From assembly GCA_903862805.1 (NCBI GenBank), contig CAIOZP010000520.1, positions 1-12,682 of the forward strand: a DNA stretch of 12,682 nt, given 5' to 3'. Under the pieces are notes generated by a model. The model saw only the letters and a list, made by a program, of their open reading frames with translations. It was not told the DNA's origin and did no database searches. Below, one piece after another: positions 1 through 5,309 of this stretch. A program made the position numbers and the translations under genes. The first letter of the stretch is position 1. Each line of letters opens with the position of its first letter. The DNA is from an uncultured Fibrobacterota bacterium (GTDB lineage Bacteria; Fibrobacterota; Chitinivibrionia; Chitinivibrionales; CAIOZP01).

Positions 1-119
1 CTTCCTTGGCGGGTTTAAGGCGACTATTTCCTCGCCTGCTCGGGTCGTCTAACCCCTTCCTTCTTATTCTTCTTTTCTTAAATAAGCAAAAACGAAATTC
101 AAAAAAGGAAAAATAAAAA
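1..119 (+). other. Leader upstream of folD
   Basis: No complete gene is visible. One frame is open from base 2 to a TAA at 50-52 (about 16 codons) and could be the end of an upstream gene, but it is too short to judge. A 6-bp hairpin AGGCGA/TCGCCT with an 8-base loop lies near bases 18-37. The last 60 bases are very AT-rich. The folD ribosome binding site AGGAA is at 106-110, nine bases before the ATG. I could not support a specific promoter or riboswitch. Confidence 0.4.
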
Positions 120-959
120 ATGAATCAACCACTAATTCTCGACGGAAAAGCCCTCGCAAAAAAGACCGAAGCTGACCTCCTCAGCCGAGTTGAAAAAATC
201 AAAGCTGCCGGAAAAGGAACACCGGTTCTTGCGACGATTCTTGTTGGAAGCGATCCGTCATCGGCGACTTATGTGAACATGAAGGGCAAAGCCTGCGCAC
301 GGGTTGGTATGGAAAGCCGGCGCATTGAAATGCCCGAGACCACCACAACCGCCGAACTTCTTGCAAAGATCGACGAACTCAACGCCGACCCAGCGGTGCA
401 GGGAATTCTGCTTCAGCATCCGGTGCCGCACCAGATTGACGAACGCGAATGCTTCGACCGCATTGCCCTCGAAAAAGACGTTGACGGAGTGACCTGCCTC
501 GGCTTCGGGCGCATGGCCATGAACGAACGCGCCTTCGGAAGTGCAACCCCGGCCGGCATCATGAGCATCATCGAAGCCTACGGAATCGAGACTCGTGGCA
601 AACATGCGGTGGTGATCGGACGCAGCCCTATCCTCGGCAAGCCGATGGCTCTGATGCTCCTCAACAAAGATTGCACCGTGACCATCTGTCACAGCCGCAC
701 CGCCAACCTTCCAGAGCTTGTGAAGCAGGCCGACATCGTCGTAGGTGCAGTTGGCAAACCGAAATTCGTGAAAGCCGAATGGATCAAGGACGGCGCGGTA
801 CTTATTGACGCCGGTTATCACCCGCAATATCAATGCGGCGACATCGACCTCGAAAACGCTTCGCATCTGTCAAGCGCCTATACACCGGTTCCAGGCGGCG
901 TCGGGCCGATGACCATCGCAACGCTCATGAGGCAGACGGTTGAGGCGGCGGAGAGATAA
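120..959 (+). CDS. folD: FolD bifunctional methylenetetrahydrofolate dehydrogenase / methenyltetrahydrofolate cyclohydrolase
   Basis: Cytosolic C1-folate enzyme that oxidises 5,10-methylene-THF with NADP+ and hydrolyses methenyl-THF to 10-formyl-THF, supplying purine and formyl-Met synthesis. The 279 residues match the usual family length. Visible signatures are the Tyr51/Lys55 pair in [10 protein letters not shown] (catalytic YxxxK), the [10 protein letters not shown] segment at 94-103, the KDVDG motif at 119-123, the Rossmann signature [12 protein letters not shown] at 164-175 followed by TVTICHSRT, and the C-terminal [15 protein letters not shown]. Some positions differ from the commonest form: HP rather than LP in the QLP segment, and DAGYHP where DVGIN is usual. 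The core active-site residues are intact. The ATG has AGGAA nine bases upstream. The next gene is convergent and its stop abuts this one, so no operon partner is seen downstream. Identification by motif is very secure. Confidence 0.97.
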   Translation: MNQPLILDGKALAKKTEADLLSRVEKIKAAGKGTPVLATILVGSDPSSATYVNMKGKACARVGMESRRIEMPETTTTAELLAKIDELNADPAVQGILLQHPVPHQIDERECFDRIALEKDVDGVTCLGFGRMAMNERAFGSATPAGIMSIIEAYGIETRGKHAVVIGRSPILGKPMALMLLNKDCTVTICHSRTANLPELVKQADIVVGAVGKPKFVKAEWIKDGAVLIDAGYHPQYQCGDIDLENASHLSSAYTPVPGGVGPMTIATLMRQTVEAAER

Positions 960-2852
960 TCAGGGAAGCATTATCTTCACGGTTCTGTTGCCGGCGCTCA
1001 GGATCGAATATCCGCTGTGCAGTTTCCGCAAATCGAGGACCGACGATTTCCCTGAAATATTCCATCTGCGCAGACATCGGCCGTCGCATCCGTAAAGCGA
1101 AACCTTTCCGATAAATGAGCCAGATGCAAGGCTCACTATTCCGTCATGTGTGCTGACGCGCAGACCTGCGGCAGCGATTTCCGTCTTCGGCAAAACCGGC
1201 GTGGCGCTTCCTGTCAGACATACTGCTTTTACCGATAATGCTGGCAGACTGACGGTCAGTTTGTTGCTGCTGACCGATGCCGTGCCGGTTGTCATTGCAT
1301 TGGAGCTTGCACTTACAAAAGTCTCGCCGTTGAGACCGAAGATTGACGCAGTGGTGGCGGCAGAATCGGCGACGAATCCGGCTATACTTACATCAACCGA
1401 ATGCGATGCGGCCTGATCCCTGTTGACAAGAACCACGGTCATGGAATCGCCGCCGGAAGACAGGCTCGAATATGCCGAAACCAAGGTGTCGATGCTCGAA
1501 ATGCTCGCAATACTTGTGCTTTTTGCACATGTTGTAAAAAGGTGCATCGCCTCGAACCATCCTGGATACCAATCCCATGGAGTGAAGTATTTCACGCCGT
1601 GATCCGCGAAGGTTCCGAGAATCGAGGCAAAGGAAACTGCGCTGACATTGGCATCGCCGCTTCCGGTGGCAGCACCGAATTCACTCATTGCAACATTGGC
1701 GCGCCCGGCTCCGAGGTACTGGTTCATCCATCGTTGTGCGCGTAAAAAGATGTAGTTAGGAACGGACGTACCCCATTTGTTGTCAACCGCATGAATACCA
1801 TTTGAGCCGGGCCAGTTGTAGGTCGTATCGAAAAAGACTCTGTGGACATCAAGCACCTGCTGAACCTTCGAGGCGTCGTCATCGCCCGGATAGAAATGCA
1901 GATCAACTACGTCGAGCAATTTCAGGCCGGAGTCCTTTTCTGCCTGTCCGACCTGCTTGATAAAATATTCGAGCGATCCGAACGTGGTGCCGTTTCTTGT
2001 TATCGCGACGTTGTTCCATGTCCACCATCCCCAGTCGTTTCCATAAACCGGTCCGGCAAGGATTATTCCGGGGAACAGCCGCCGCGCCTTCACCGCCAGC
2101 TTGATATAATGCGCAATGAAGGTATCGATCTGCATTGATGATGAATCAACGATGTCGTCGTGAGTGCTTGACCAGTCATCCGGCTCGTTGTCCATATCCC
2201 AGATTCGGAACCTTGTGGAGTCGAGACCAGCGCCACCCGCGCCGAACCAGTGATTGATGATCCCGACGCTCGAATCGGCGGGCCAGCTTTCGAGATATTT
2301 GCTCGGATCGCCTGCGGTGAGCTGCGTACTGCCATCGGCACTGACAGAACCGCCGCCGGCAAGATTGAAAAGGACGCTCGGATATGTCCAGTTGTGCGTC
2401 GATCCCCAAGTGTAATCGTCCCAGTTGTTGCCGGTGTTCGATGCCGCTTTGTCAAGCAACTGGAAACCGAAAAGTCCCTGCACACCCGGAAGTCTGTTCT
2501 GCACAGTCGTCGCGGCGGAATCCCAGTCGTGAGCATAGACGTTGTTGAACCAGTCGGGATGCGAGCTGAGCTTGGCGCGCCAGTTATACTTGGTCTGATT
2601 GTTGCCGCCCGACATGCGAATCATCTTCACCCCGATACCGCGATAAAGATTGATCACCGAATCGGAAGTCGGCGCGGAAGGATCATCGGAGATACCGTTG
2701 TTGATTCCGTAAATTAGGGGCGAAATAGCCATTCTTCCGGAATCGGCATTTACCGAAACACGGACATCTGCGGCAGCAAGGCAGCTGAACGGTACGACAA
2801 GAGCAAAAATCATTACCTTTATAGGTGCCGATGAAAACATCACAAAATTCAT
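960..2852 (-). CDS. Secreted glycoside hydrolase family 44 (endo-beta-1,4-glucanase/xyloglucanase) with T9SS-like C-terminal tail
   Basis: Predicted exported enzyme of 630 residues that cleaves internal beta-1,4-glucan or xyloglucan bonds. The signal peptide is at about 1-28, ending SCLAAA before DVRV. The GH44 barrel follows: SPLIYGINN near 44-52, the N-Q-T-K-Y-N-W strand near 85-91, MDNEPDDWSSTHDD with the proposed acid/base Glu223, DLHFYPGDD near 317-325, and MSEFG with the proposed nucleophile Glu391. This order matches GH44 (Clostridium thermocellum CelJ type). A beta-sandwich domain follows to about 545. The last 70 residues resemble a Type 9 secretion tail, with LYGCDGRCLRRW, then LDLRKLHSGYSIL and a basic end. 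The frame stays open upstream to a TTG at 2906, but ATG 2852 has GAGGA four bases upstream and starts directly before the signal peptide. Substrate specificity cannot be read from sequence. Confidence 0.9.
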   Translation of the reverse strand: MNFVMFSSAPIKVMIFALVVPFSCLAAADVRVSVNADSGRMAISPLIYGINNGISDDPSAPTSDSVINLYRGIGVKMIRMSGGNNQTKYNWRAKLSSHPDWFNNVYAHDWDSAATTVQNRLPGVQGLFGFQLLDKAASNTGNNWDDYTWGSTHNWTYPSVLFNLAGGGSVSADGSTQLTAGDPSKYLESWPADSSVGIINHWFGAGGAGLDSTRFRIWDMDNEPDDWSSTHDDIVDSSSMQIDTFIAHYIKLAVKARRLFPGIILAGPVYGNDWGWWTWNNVAITRNGTTFGSLEYFIKQVGQAEKDSGLKLLDVVDLHFYPGDDDASKVQQVLDVHRVFFDTTYNWPGSNGIHAVDNKWGTSVPNYIFLRAQRWMNQYLGAGRANVAMSEFGAATGSGDANVSAVSFASILGTFADHGVKYFTPWDWYPGWFEAMHLFTTCAKSTSIASISSIDTLVSAYSSLSSGGDSMTVVLVNRDQAASHSVDVSIAGFVADSAATTASIFGLNGETFVSASSNAMTTGTASVSSNKLTVSLPALSVKAVCLTGSATPVLPKTEIAAAGLRVSTHDGIVSLASGSFIGKVSLYGCDGRCLRRWNISGKSSVLDLRKLHSGYSILSAGNRTVKIMLP

Positions 2853-2856
2853 TTCG

Positions 2857-2861
2857 TCCTC
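2857..2861 (-). promoter_or_regulatory. Ribosome binding site deciding the GH44 start
   Basis: Minus-strand GAGGA lies four bases before the ATG at 2852. It favours that ATG over the in-frame TTG at 2906, which would add 18 residues ahead of the signal peptide. Confidence 0.65.
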
Positions 2862-2937
2862 ATTTAGGAAAAAGATACAGATCGAAGCCGGTATTCTGAT
2901 GTTCAAAATAATCGCGGATCACTTTTAGTGCGCGGTA

Positions 2938-2956
2938 TTTCATCCGACTGATGAAA
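2938..2956. promoter_or_regulatory. Inverted repeat upstream of the GH44 gene
   Basis: TTTCATC-CGACT-GATGAAA is a perfect 7-bp inverted repeat with a 5-base centre, 86 to 104 bases upstream of the GH44 ATG. Its position suits an operator or an RNA hairpin in the leader. No regulator is encoded nearby, and chance is possible. The rest of 2853-3010 shows nothing I can name. Confidence 0.3.
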
Positions 2957-3014
2957 GGCAGGGTTTCGGGGCGCGATGCTGTTGACTTAAGCTTTTCTGG
3001 CATCCATCGTGCCC

Positions 3015-3141
3015 GACCTCACCCCGGACTTCGTCCGACCCTCTCCGGAAGACGAGGGTATTTGTTCCCTTTGGAACTTTAAGAAAAGGCTCAAAAGCAA
3101 GCTCCCCTTCTCTGAAGGAGAAGGGGTTGGGGGATGAGGTC
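3015..3141. repeat. Intergenic palindromic repeat element (CCTCACCCC / GGGGATGAGG type)
   Basis: The ends are inverted copies: GACCTCACCCC at 3015-3025 and GGGGGATGAGGTC at 3129-3141, differing by small indels. Inside are a perfect 9-bp hairpin (CCCCTTCTC 3104-3112 with GAGAAGGGG 3118-3126, loop TGAAG) and a smaller GTTCC/GGAAC pair near 3064-3077. Elements with this CCTCACCCC...CCCTCTCC and GAGAAGGGG...GATGAGG wording occur as dispersed intergenic repeats in many bacterial genomes. This is from memory, not from a search. It lies between the GNAT stop and the GH44 gene and may form RNA structure that separates the two transcripts. No open reading frame of note is inside. Confidence 0.6.
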
Positions 3142-3187
3142 AGAGCGTAGCGTTCTAAGGGATCGCGATGCCCGTCGCTTTCCTATT

Positions 3188-3670
3188 TCAGCTACCTTTG
3201 CTACCGAGTTCCTTCATCATCAAAATCTCGGTGTCGCCTTCGCTGAACATGTCGTCGAACACAGCTTTGCGCTGATAACCCTTGTGCTCGTAAAAGCCGA
3301 TGGCTTTGGTGTTTTCCTGTGACACCAAGAGAAACGATTTTACGTTGAATGGGTATCCATCACGTTCCATCTGCTGATTTTCAAAATGCCGCAGCAGTGA
3401 TGTTCCGATGCCATGACTTCTCACGCCAGTCTTCACAGCCAAAAGGTGCAGGTATGGAAACACTAAAAACGCACCCTTGTCTGCACTCAAATAAAACCCG
3501 ACAACTTCTTCCTGATCAATGGCAACAAACAGCTCGTGATTTGTGCAACCGCTTTTGAGAATCGACTGCGCAAGTTCCGGCTCGAAATATTCGCCTAAAA
3601 TTGAGTCGAGCAGAATTTCAAGGCAGTCGGGCAGATGGATTTCATCAGCACAGATAACGGCAACAGGCAT
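3188..3670 (-). CDS. GNAT-family N-acetyltransferase
   Basis: Predicted cytosolic acetyl-CoA-dependent N-acetyltransferase of 160 residues, a single GNAT domain. Motif A is visible as HLLAVKTGVRSHGIGTSLL, with the R-x-x-G-x-G pyrophosphate loop at Arg84-Gly87-Gly89. Motif B is SQENTKAIGFYEHKGY at about 117-132, with the usual Asn and a Tyr-rich turn. The acceptor substrate is unknown. An in-frame ATG at 3688 overlaps the SDR stop as ATGA, but a perfect AGGAGG lies five bases before the ATG at 3670, so I chose the shorter form. The gene starts 14 bases after the SDR stop and is almost certainly co-transcribed with it. I cannot tell a metabolic role from toxin-type or antibiotic-type acetylation; no antitoxin-like gene is adjacent. 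Confidence 0.85.
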   Translation of the reverse strand: MPVAVICADEIHLPDCLEILLDSILGEYFEPELAQSILKSGCTNHELFVAIDQEEVVGFYLSADKGAFLVFPYLHLLAVKTGVRSHGIGTSLLRHFENQQMERDGYPFNVKSFLLVSQENTKAIGFYEHKGYQRKAVFDDMFSEGDTEILMMKELGSKGS

Positions 3671-3675
3671 GGCCG

Positions 3676-3681
3676 CCTCCT
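3676..3681 (-). promoter_or_regulatory. Ribosome binding site deciding the GNAT start
   Basis: A perfect minus-strand AGGAGG sits five bases before the ATG at 3670. It lies inside the 5' end of the alternative reading from the ATG at 3688, which itself has no such site. Confidence 0.75.
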
Positions 3682-3684
3682 GTT

Positions 3685-4449
3685 TCATATTGTCGGCATC
3701 ACATTCCCGCCGCAGACCGGAATATAGGCACCGGTAATAAACGACGCGAGATCGGATGCAAGAAAGGCGACGGCATTGGCAATCTCCTGATCAGTTCCGC
3801 GGCGTTTCAGAGGAACCATATCTTCGTATTCCTGCTGAGTCACGGTTCCGTTTAAGCGATCCTTCTCGGTGACCGTCCAGCCGGGTGCAACCTGATTGAC
3901 TGTGATATTATCCTGCCCGACTTCTTTCGCGAGCACACGGTAAAAGCCGTCCATTCCTCTTTTCGCCGAGGCGTAGGCAGACTGATGTGAATCGCATTCC
4001 ATCGCGCACTCGGTATTGATGCCGATAAAACGACCGTGCCGCCTTCGAGCCATTGCCGGAACGAAGGCCTTCGCCAGATGAACGCCCTGCATCGTGCAGC
4101 TTTTGAACTGGCTGAGATAATCTTCCAGCCCCTGATCGAGTATCAGCTTCCATTCGTACTGCACCACCGCATTTGCCACGACAATATCCGCCTCGCCGAG
4201 CTTGTCGTCGATCTCGCTTTTCATGCGCATCACGGCATCGTATTCCGAGACATCACAGGTCACTACACATGATTTGTGTCCGCTTGAAGAAAGCTCGGCA
4301 TGAAGCCGTTCCGCGTCTGTTTTATTCGAGTGATAATGAATGGCGACCGAAGCCCCGCAGGATGCAAGCGTCCGCGCCATCACTCTTCCAAGCAGACCGC
4401 TTGCACCGGTTACCAACGCAACTCTTCCCGATAAATCTATCTGCATCAT
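3685..4449 (-). CDS. Short-chain dehydrogenase/reductase (classical SDR, FabG-like)
   Basis: NAD(P)-dependent oxidoreductase of 254 residues, the normal length for a classical SDR, with a Rossmann fold. Seen are the cofactor motif TGASGLLG near 14-21, CDVSE for the adenine pocket near 65-69, and the YASAK active site with Tyr159 and Lys163. The later APGW segment near 188-191 (usually PGxxxT) and ITGAYIPVCGG at the C-terminus are also present. Departures from the family are a Thr (146) where the catalytic Ser normally sits 13 residues before the Tyr, ANAV in place of NNAG, and Thr where the helix-4 Asn is usual. The substrate is unknown. ATG 4449 is followed at once by a second ATG (4446); AGGAG lies five or eight bases before them. 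The frame runs upstream to a TTG at 4497 without a good binding site. It lies between the heptad protein and the GNAT gene in one transcript. Confidence 0.88.
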   Translation of the reverse strand: MMQIDLSGRVALVTGASGLLGRVMARTLASCGASVAIHYHSNKTDAERLHAELSSSGHKSCVVTCDVSEYDAVMRMKSEIDDKLGEADIVVANAVVQYEWKLILDQGLEDYLSQFKSCTMQGVHLAKAFVPAMARRRHGRFIGINTECAMECDSHQSAYASAKRGMDGFYRVLAKEVGQDNITVNQVAPGWTVTEKDRLNGTVTQQEYEDMVPLKRRGTDQEIANAVAFLASDLASFITGAYIPVCGGNVMPTI

Positions 4450-4454
4450 TCGAT

Positions 4455-4459
4455 CTCCT
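4455..4459 (-). promoter_or_regulatory. Ribosome binding site of the SDR gene
   Basis: Minus-strand AGGAG lies five bases before ATG 4449 and eight before ATG 4446. It excludes the longer TTG (4497) and ATG (4494) starts. Confidence 0.7.
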
Positions 4460-4516
4460 GACCAACATTGCCCACATTTCTCTTCCTGCGGCATCAACTT
4501 TCACTTCCATGCCCCG

Positions 4517-4708
4517 TCAAAATAATTCGGAAGCATGGAAAACATCATTAATGCCGTGGAATTCTTTGTTTACACGATGGAATTCGTCATTTAGGTCGTG
4601 GAAATCATGTTCCATGCTGTGGAAATCACGTTCCACGTCATGGAAATCATGTTCTATATGACGGAATCCGGGGAAAATGTAATTGCCTGCCACAATGCAG
4701 TTATTCAT
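4517..4708 (-). CDS. Small heptad-repeat protein, unrecognised family
   Basis: A 63-residue protein I do not recognise. After a short head (MNNCIVAGNYIFPG) it consists of seven unbroken 7-residue repeats. Phe is at 15, 22, 29, 36, 43, 50 and 57, His follows from the second repeat on (23, 30, 37, 44, 51, 58), and a hydrophobic residue (Ile, Val, Met, Leu, Val, Ile; Ser in the last) stands three after each Phe. The Phe and that residue fall at heptad a and d, with acidic or polar residues between, so a short coiled coil or amphipathic helix is plausible. There is no signal peptide. A minus-strand AGGAA six bases before the ATG supports translation. The stop is 67 bases before the SDR start, with the same orientation, suggesting one transcript. 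The alternative is a non-coding 21-base repeat with an accidental frame; the conserved heptad pattern and the binding site argue for a gene. Confidence 0.6.
   Translation of the reverse strand: MNNCIVAGNYIFPGFRHIEHDFHDVERDFHSMEHDFHDLNDEFHRVNKEFHGINDVFHASELF
4536..4666. repeat. 21-base tandem repeat, seven units
   Basis: TGGAA recurs at exact 21-base steps at 4536, 4557, 4578, 4599, 4620 and 4641, with CGGAA at 4662. The rest of each unit diverges. Three central units also contain an inverted TGGAA-N6-TTCCA, for example at 4599-4614 and 4620-4635; the copy at 4641 ends TTCTA. On the minus strand each TTCCA encodes the Phe-His pair of the heptad protein. The repeat is therefore at once a DNA tandem array and a heptad array. 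Confidence 0.9.
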
Positions 4709-4714
4709 GAACGG

Positions 4715-4719
4715 TTCCT
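4715..4719 (-). promoter_or_regulatory. Ribosome binding site of the heptad-repeat protein
   Basis: Minus-strand AGGAA six bases before the ATG at 4708. It is one of the main reasons for calling this short frame a gene. Confidence 0.6.
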
Positions 4720-4732
4720 ACTTGAGTCATCC

Positions 4733-4760
4733 TTTATTGATGAAAAATGTGCCGATTCAA
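4733..4760 (-). promoter_or_regulatory. Possible sigma70-type promoter of the heptad/SDR/GNAT cluster
   Basis: On the minus strand TTGAAT (4760-4755, four of six matches to TTGACA) is followed after 16 bases by AATAAA (4738-4733, four of six to TATAAT). The latter ends 24 bases before the ATG at 4708. The match is weak. Its position, just ahead of the first gene of the cluster, is what makes it worth listing. Confidence 0.35.
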
Positions 4761-4764
4761 TCGG
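4752..4764. promoter_or_regulatory. Palindrome CCGATT-C-AATCGG over the -35 (candidate operator)
   Basis: A perfect 6-bp inverted repeat around a single base. It contains the proposed -35 of the minus-strand promoter, the usual place for a repressor site. No regulator gene is in the window. Confidence 0.4.
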
Positions 4765-4800
4765 GTGGTACTTTTGTTCTGATTAGAGATTTGGGAATAT

Positions 4801-4816
4801 CTGTAAAAAAGTACAG
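4801..4816. promoter_or_regulatory. CTGT-N8-ACAG palindrome (SOS-box-like)
   Basis: CTGTAAAAAAGTACAG matches the enterobacterial LexA core CTGT-N8-ACAG with an A/T-rich centre. It lies about 93 bases upstream of the heptad-protein ATG. LexA sites in Fibrobacter are reported to differ from the E. coli type, so this may be a different operator or chance. Confidence 0.25.
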
Positions 4817-4984
4817 ACTTCGAAATCGTCAAAGGGTATCAAAAAATTCCCTGCGCTGCTCTGCTTGACACCTCCGCCGTTGTTCTCCGATGTGAACGTG
4901 AAGATTCAATTTGCTCTGCGAATAAAATCGGCTGATATACCTTGTATCAAGTGATAAATCAGAATTGACAGCGCAGGAGTCCGA

Positions 4985-5068
4985 ATGAAGTTTCTACAAT
5001 GCTTGATGAAAAACAAGGCTGACAAAGGACGCTTAACGCCTCAATTCCCCAAAAGCGCGAAACATTAA
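4985..5068 (+). CDS. Possible 27-residue small protein
   Basis: A short frame from ATG 4985 to TAA 5066-5068, preceded by AGGAG at 4975-4979 with five-base spacing. The product starts MKFLQCLMKNKADKGR and is basic with a short hydrophobic N-terminus. I recognise no family. A TTGACA hexamer at 4965-4970 is 24 bases from a TACAAT at 4995-5000, too far apart for a normal promoter. It lies 241 bases before the giant gene, on the same strand, and could be a leader peptide or a chance frame. Confidence 0.3.
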   Translation: MKFLQCLMKNKADKGRLTPQFPKSAKH

Positions 5069-5098
5069 GGTCGGCAGAAACTTTCGAATAAATTTCGG

Positions 5099-5134
5099 TG
5101 CCGAAAAATGAAATTATTTTGCCGAAAAATGAAA
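5099..5134 (+). repeat. 15-base direct repeat at 21-base spacing, upstream of the giant gene
   Basis: TGCCGAAAAATGAAA occurs identically at 5099-5113 and 5120-5134, so the copies are two helical turns apart. The first copy is overlapped by an inverted repeat TTTCGG-TG-CCGAAA at 5093-5106. The pair is 175 to 211 bases upstream of the ATG at 5310 and could be tandem binding sites for one regulator. Confidence 0.5.
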
Positions 5135-5270
5135 AAGTGAACCTTTTTGAAAAAAAATCGACTACGCCTTTTGAAAGTTTTGTGTTGCGGACAGAGTGGT
5201 TTATTACTACCTTTCCCTAAAACGGGGCTTTTTAAGCGCTAAAGTGCTAATGGTGTATCCGGAACTGTTT

Positions 5271-5280
5271 ATAACGTTAT
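5271..5280. promoter_or_regulatory. ATAACGTTAT palindrome near the giant gene start
   Basis: A perfect 10-bp palindrome within a TTTATAACGTTATTTATAGG stretch, about 30 bases before the ATG. It may be part of the promoter -10 or an operator in the leader. Palindromes of this size in A/T-rich DNA are common by chance. Confidence 0.25.
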
Positions 5281-5297
5281 TTATAGGTAAAGATTAC

Positions 5298-5304
5298 AAG
5301 GGAG
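5298..5304 (+). promoter_or_regulatory. Ribosome binding site deciding the giant-protein start
   Basis: AAGGGAG five bases before ATG 5310. It selects that ATG, which opens directly into a signal peptide, over the in-frame GTG at 5196. Confidence 0.7.
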
Positions 5305-5309
5305 TCGCG

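Larger units (their letters stand above)
4709..5309. other. Divergent intergenic region between the heptad-protein cluster and the giant surface-protein gene
   Basis: These 600 bases separate two divergent starts. Individually listed items are a minus-strand promoter candidate, two palindromes, a 27-codon ORF, a direct repeat and a palindrome near the giant gene. 5134-5270 is otherwise A/T-rich with runs such as TTGAAAAAAAA; no convincing plus-strand -35/-10 pair stands out. The plus-strand frame 4683-4868 has no binding site and no recognisable product, so I do not call it. Confidence 0.6.

Noticed and set aside
18..37. Riboswitch (THF type) before folD
   Set aside because: Only a single 6-bp hairpin is visible and none of the conserved THF riboswitch core is recognisable.
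258..866. 202-codon minus-strand frame opposite folD
   Set aside because: It lies fully antisense to a secure FolD gene; its composition is that of a shadow frame.
2250..2717. 155-codon plus-strand frame across the GH44 gene
   Set aside because: It is antisense to conserved GH44 motifs and has no recognisable product.
4173..4661. 162-codon plus-strand frame with a WKS-type repeat at its end
   Set aside because: It runs antisense through the SDR gene and across the 21-base array, has no binding site, and its repeat is the reverse reading of the better supported heptad frame.
4536..4666. Possible CRISPR array
   Set aside because: The conserved part is only about five bases per 21-base unit, with no repeat/spacer alternation and no cas genes.
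4683..4868. 61-codon plus-strand frame in the divergent region
   Set aside because: No Shine-Dalgarno sequence before its ATG codons, no domain pattern, and it overlaps the promoter elements of the opposite strand.
4965..5000. sigma70 promoter from TTGACA (4965) and TACAAT (4995)
   Set aside because: The 24-base spacer is too long, and TACAAT lies inside the 27-codon frame.
5196..5309. N-terminal extension of the giant protein from GTG 5196
   Set aside because: It would put 38 residues ahead of a normal signal peptide and has no binding site, whereas AAGGGAG precedes ATG 5310.
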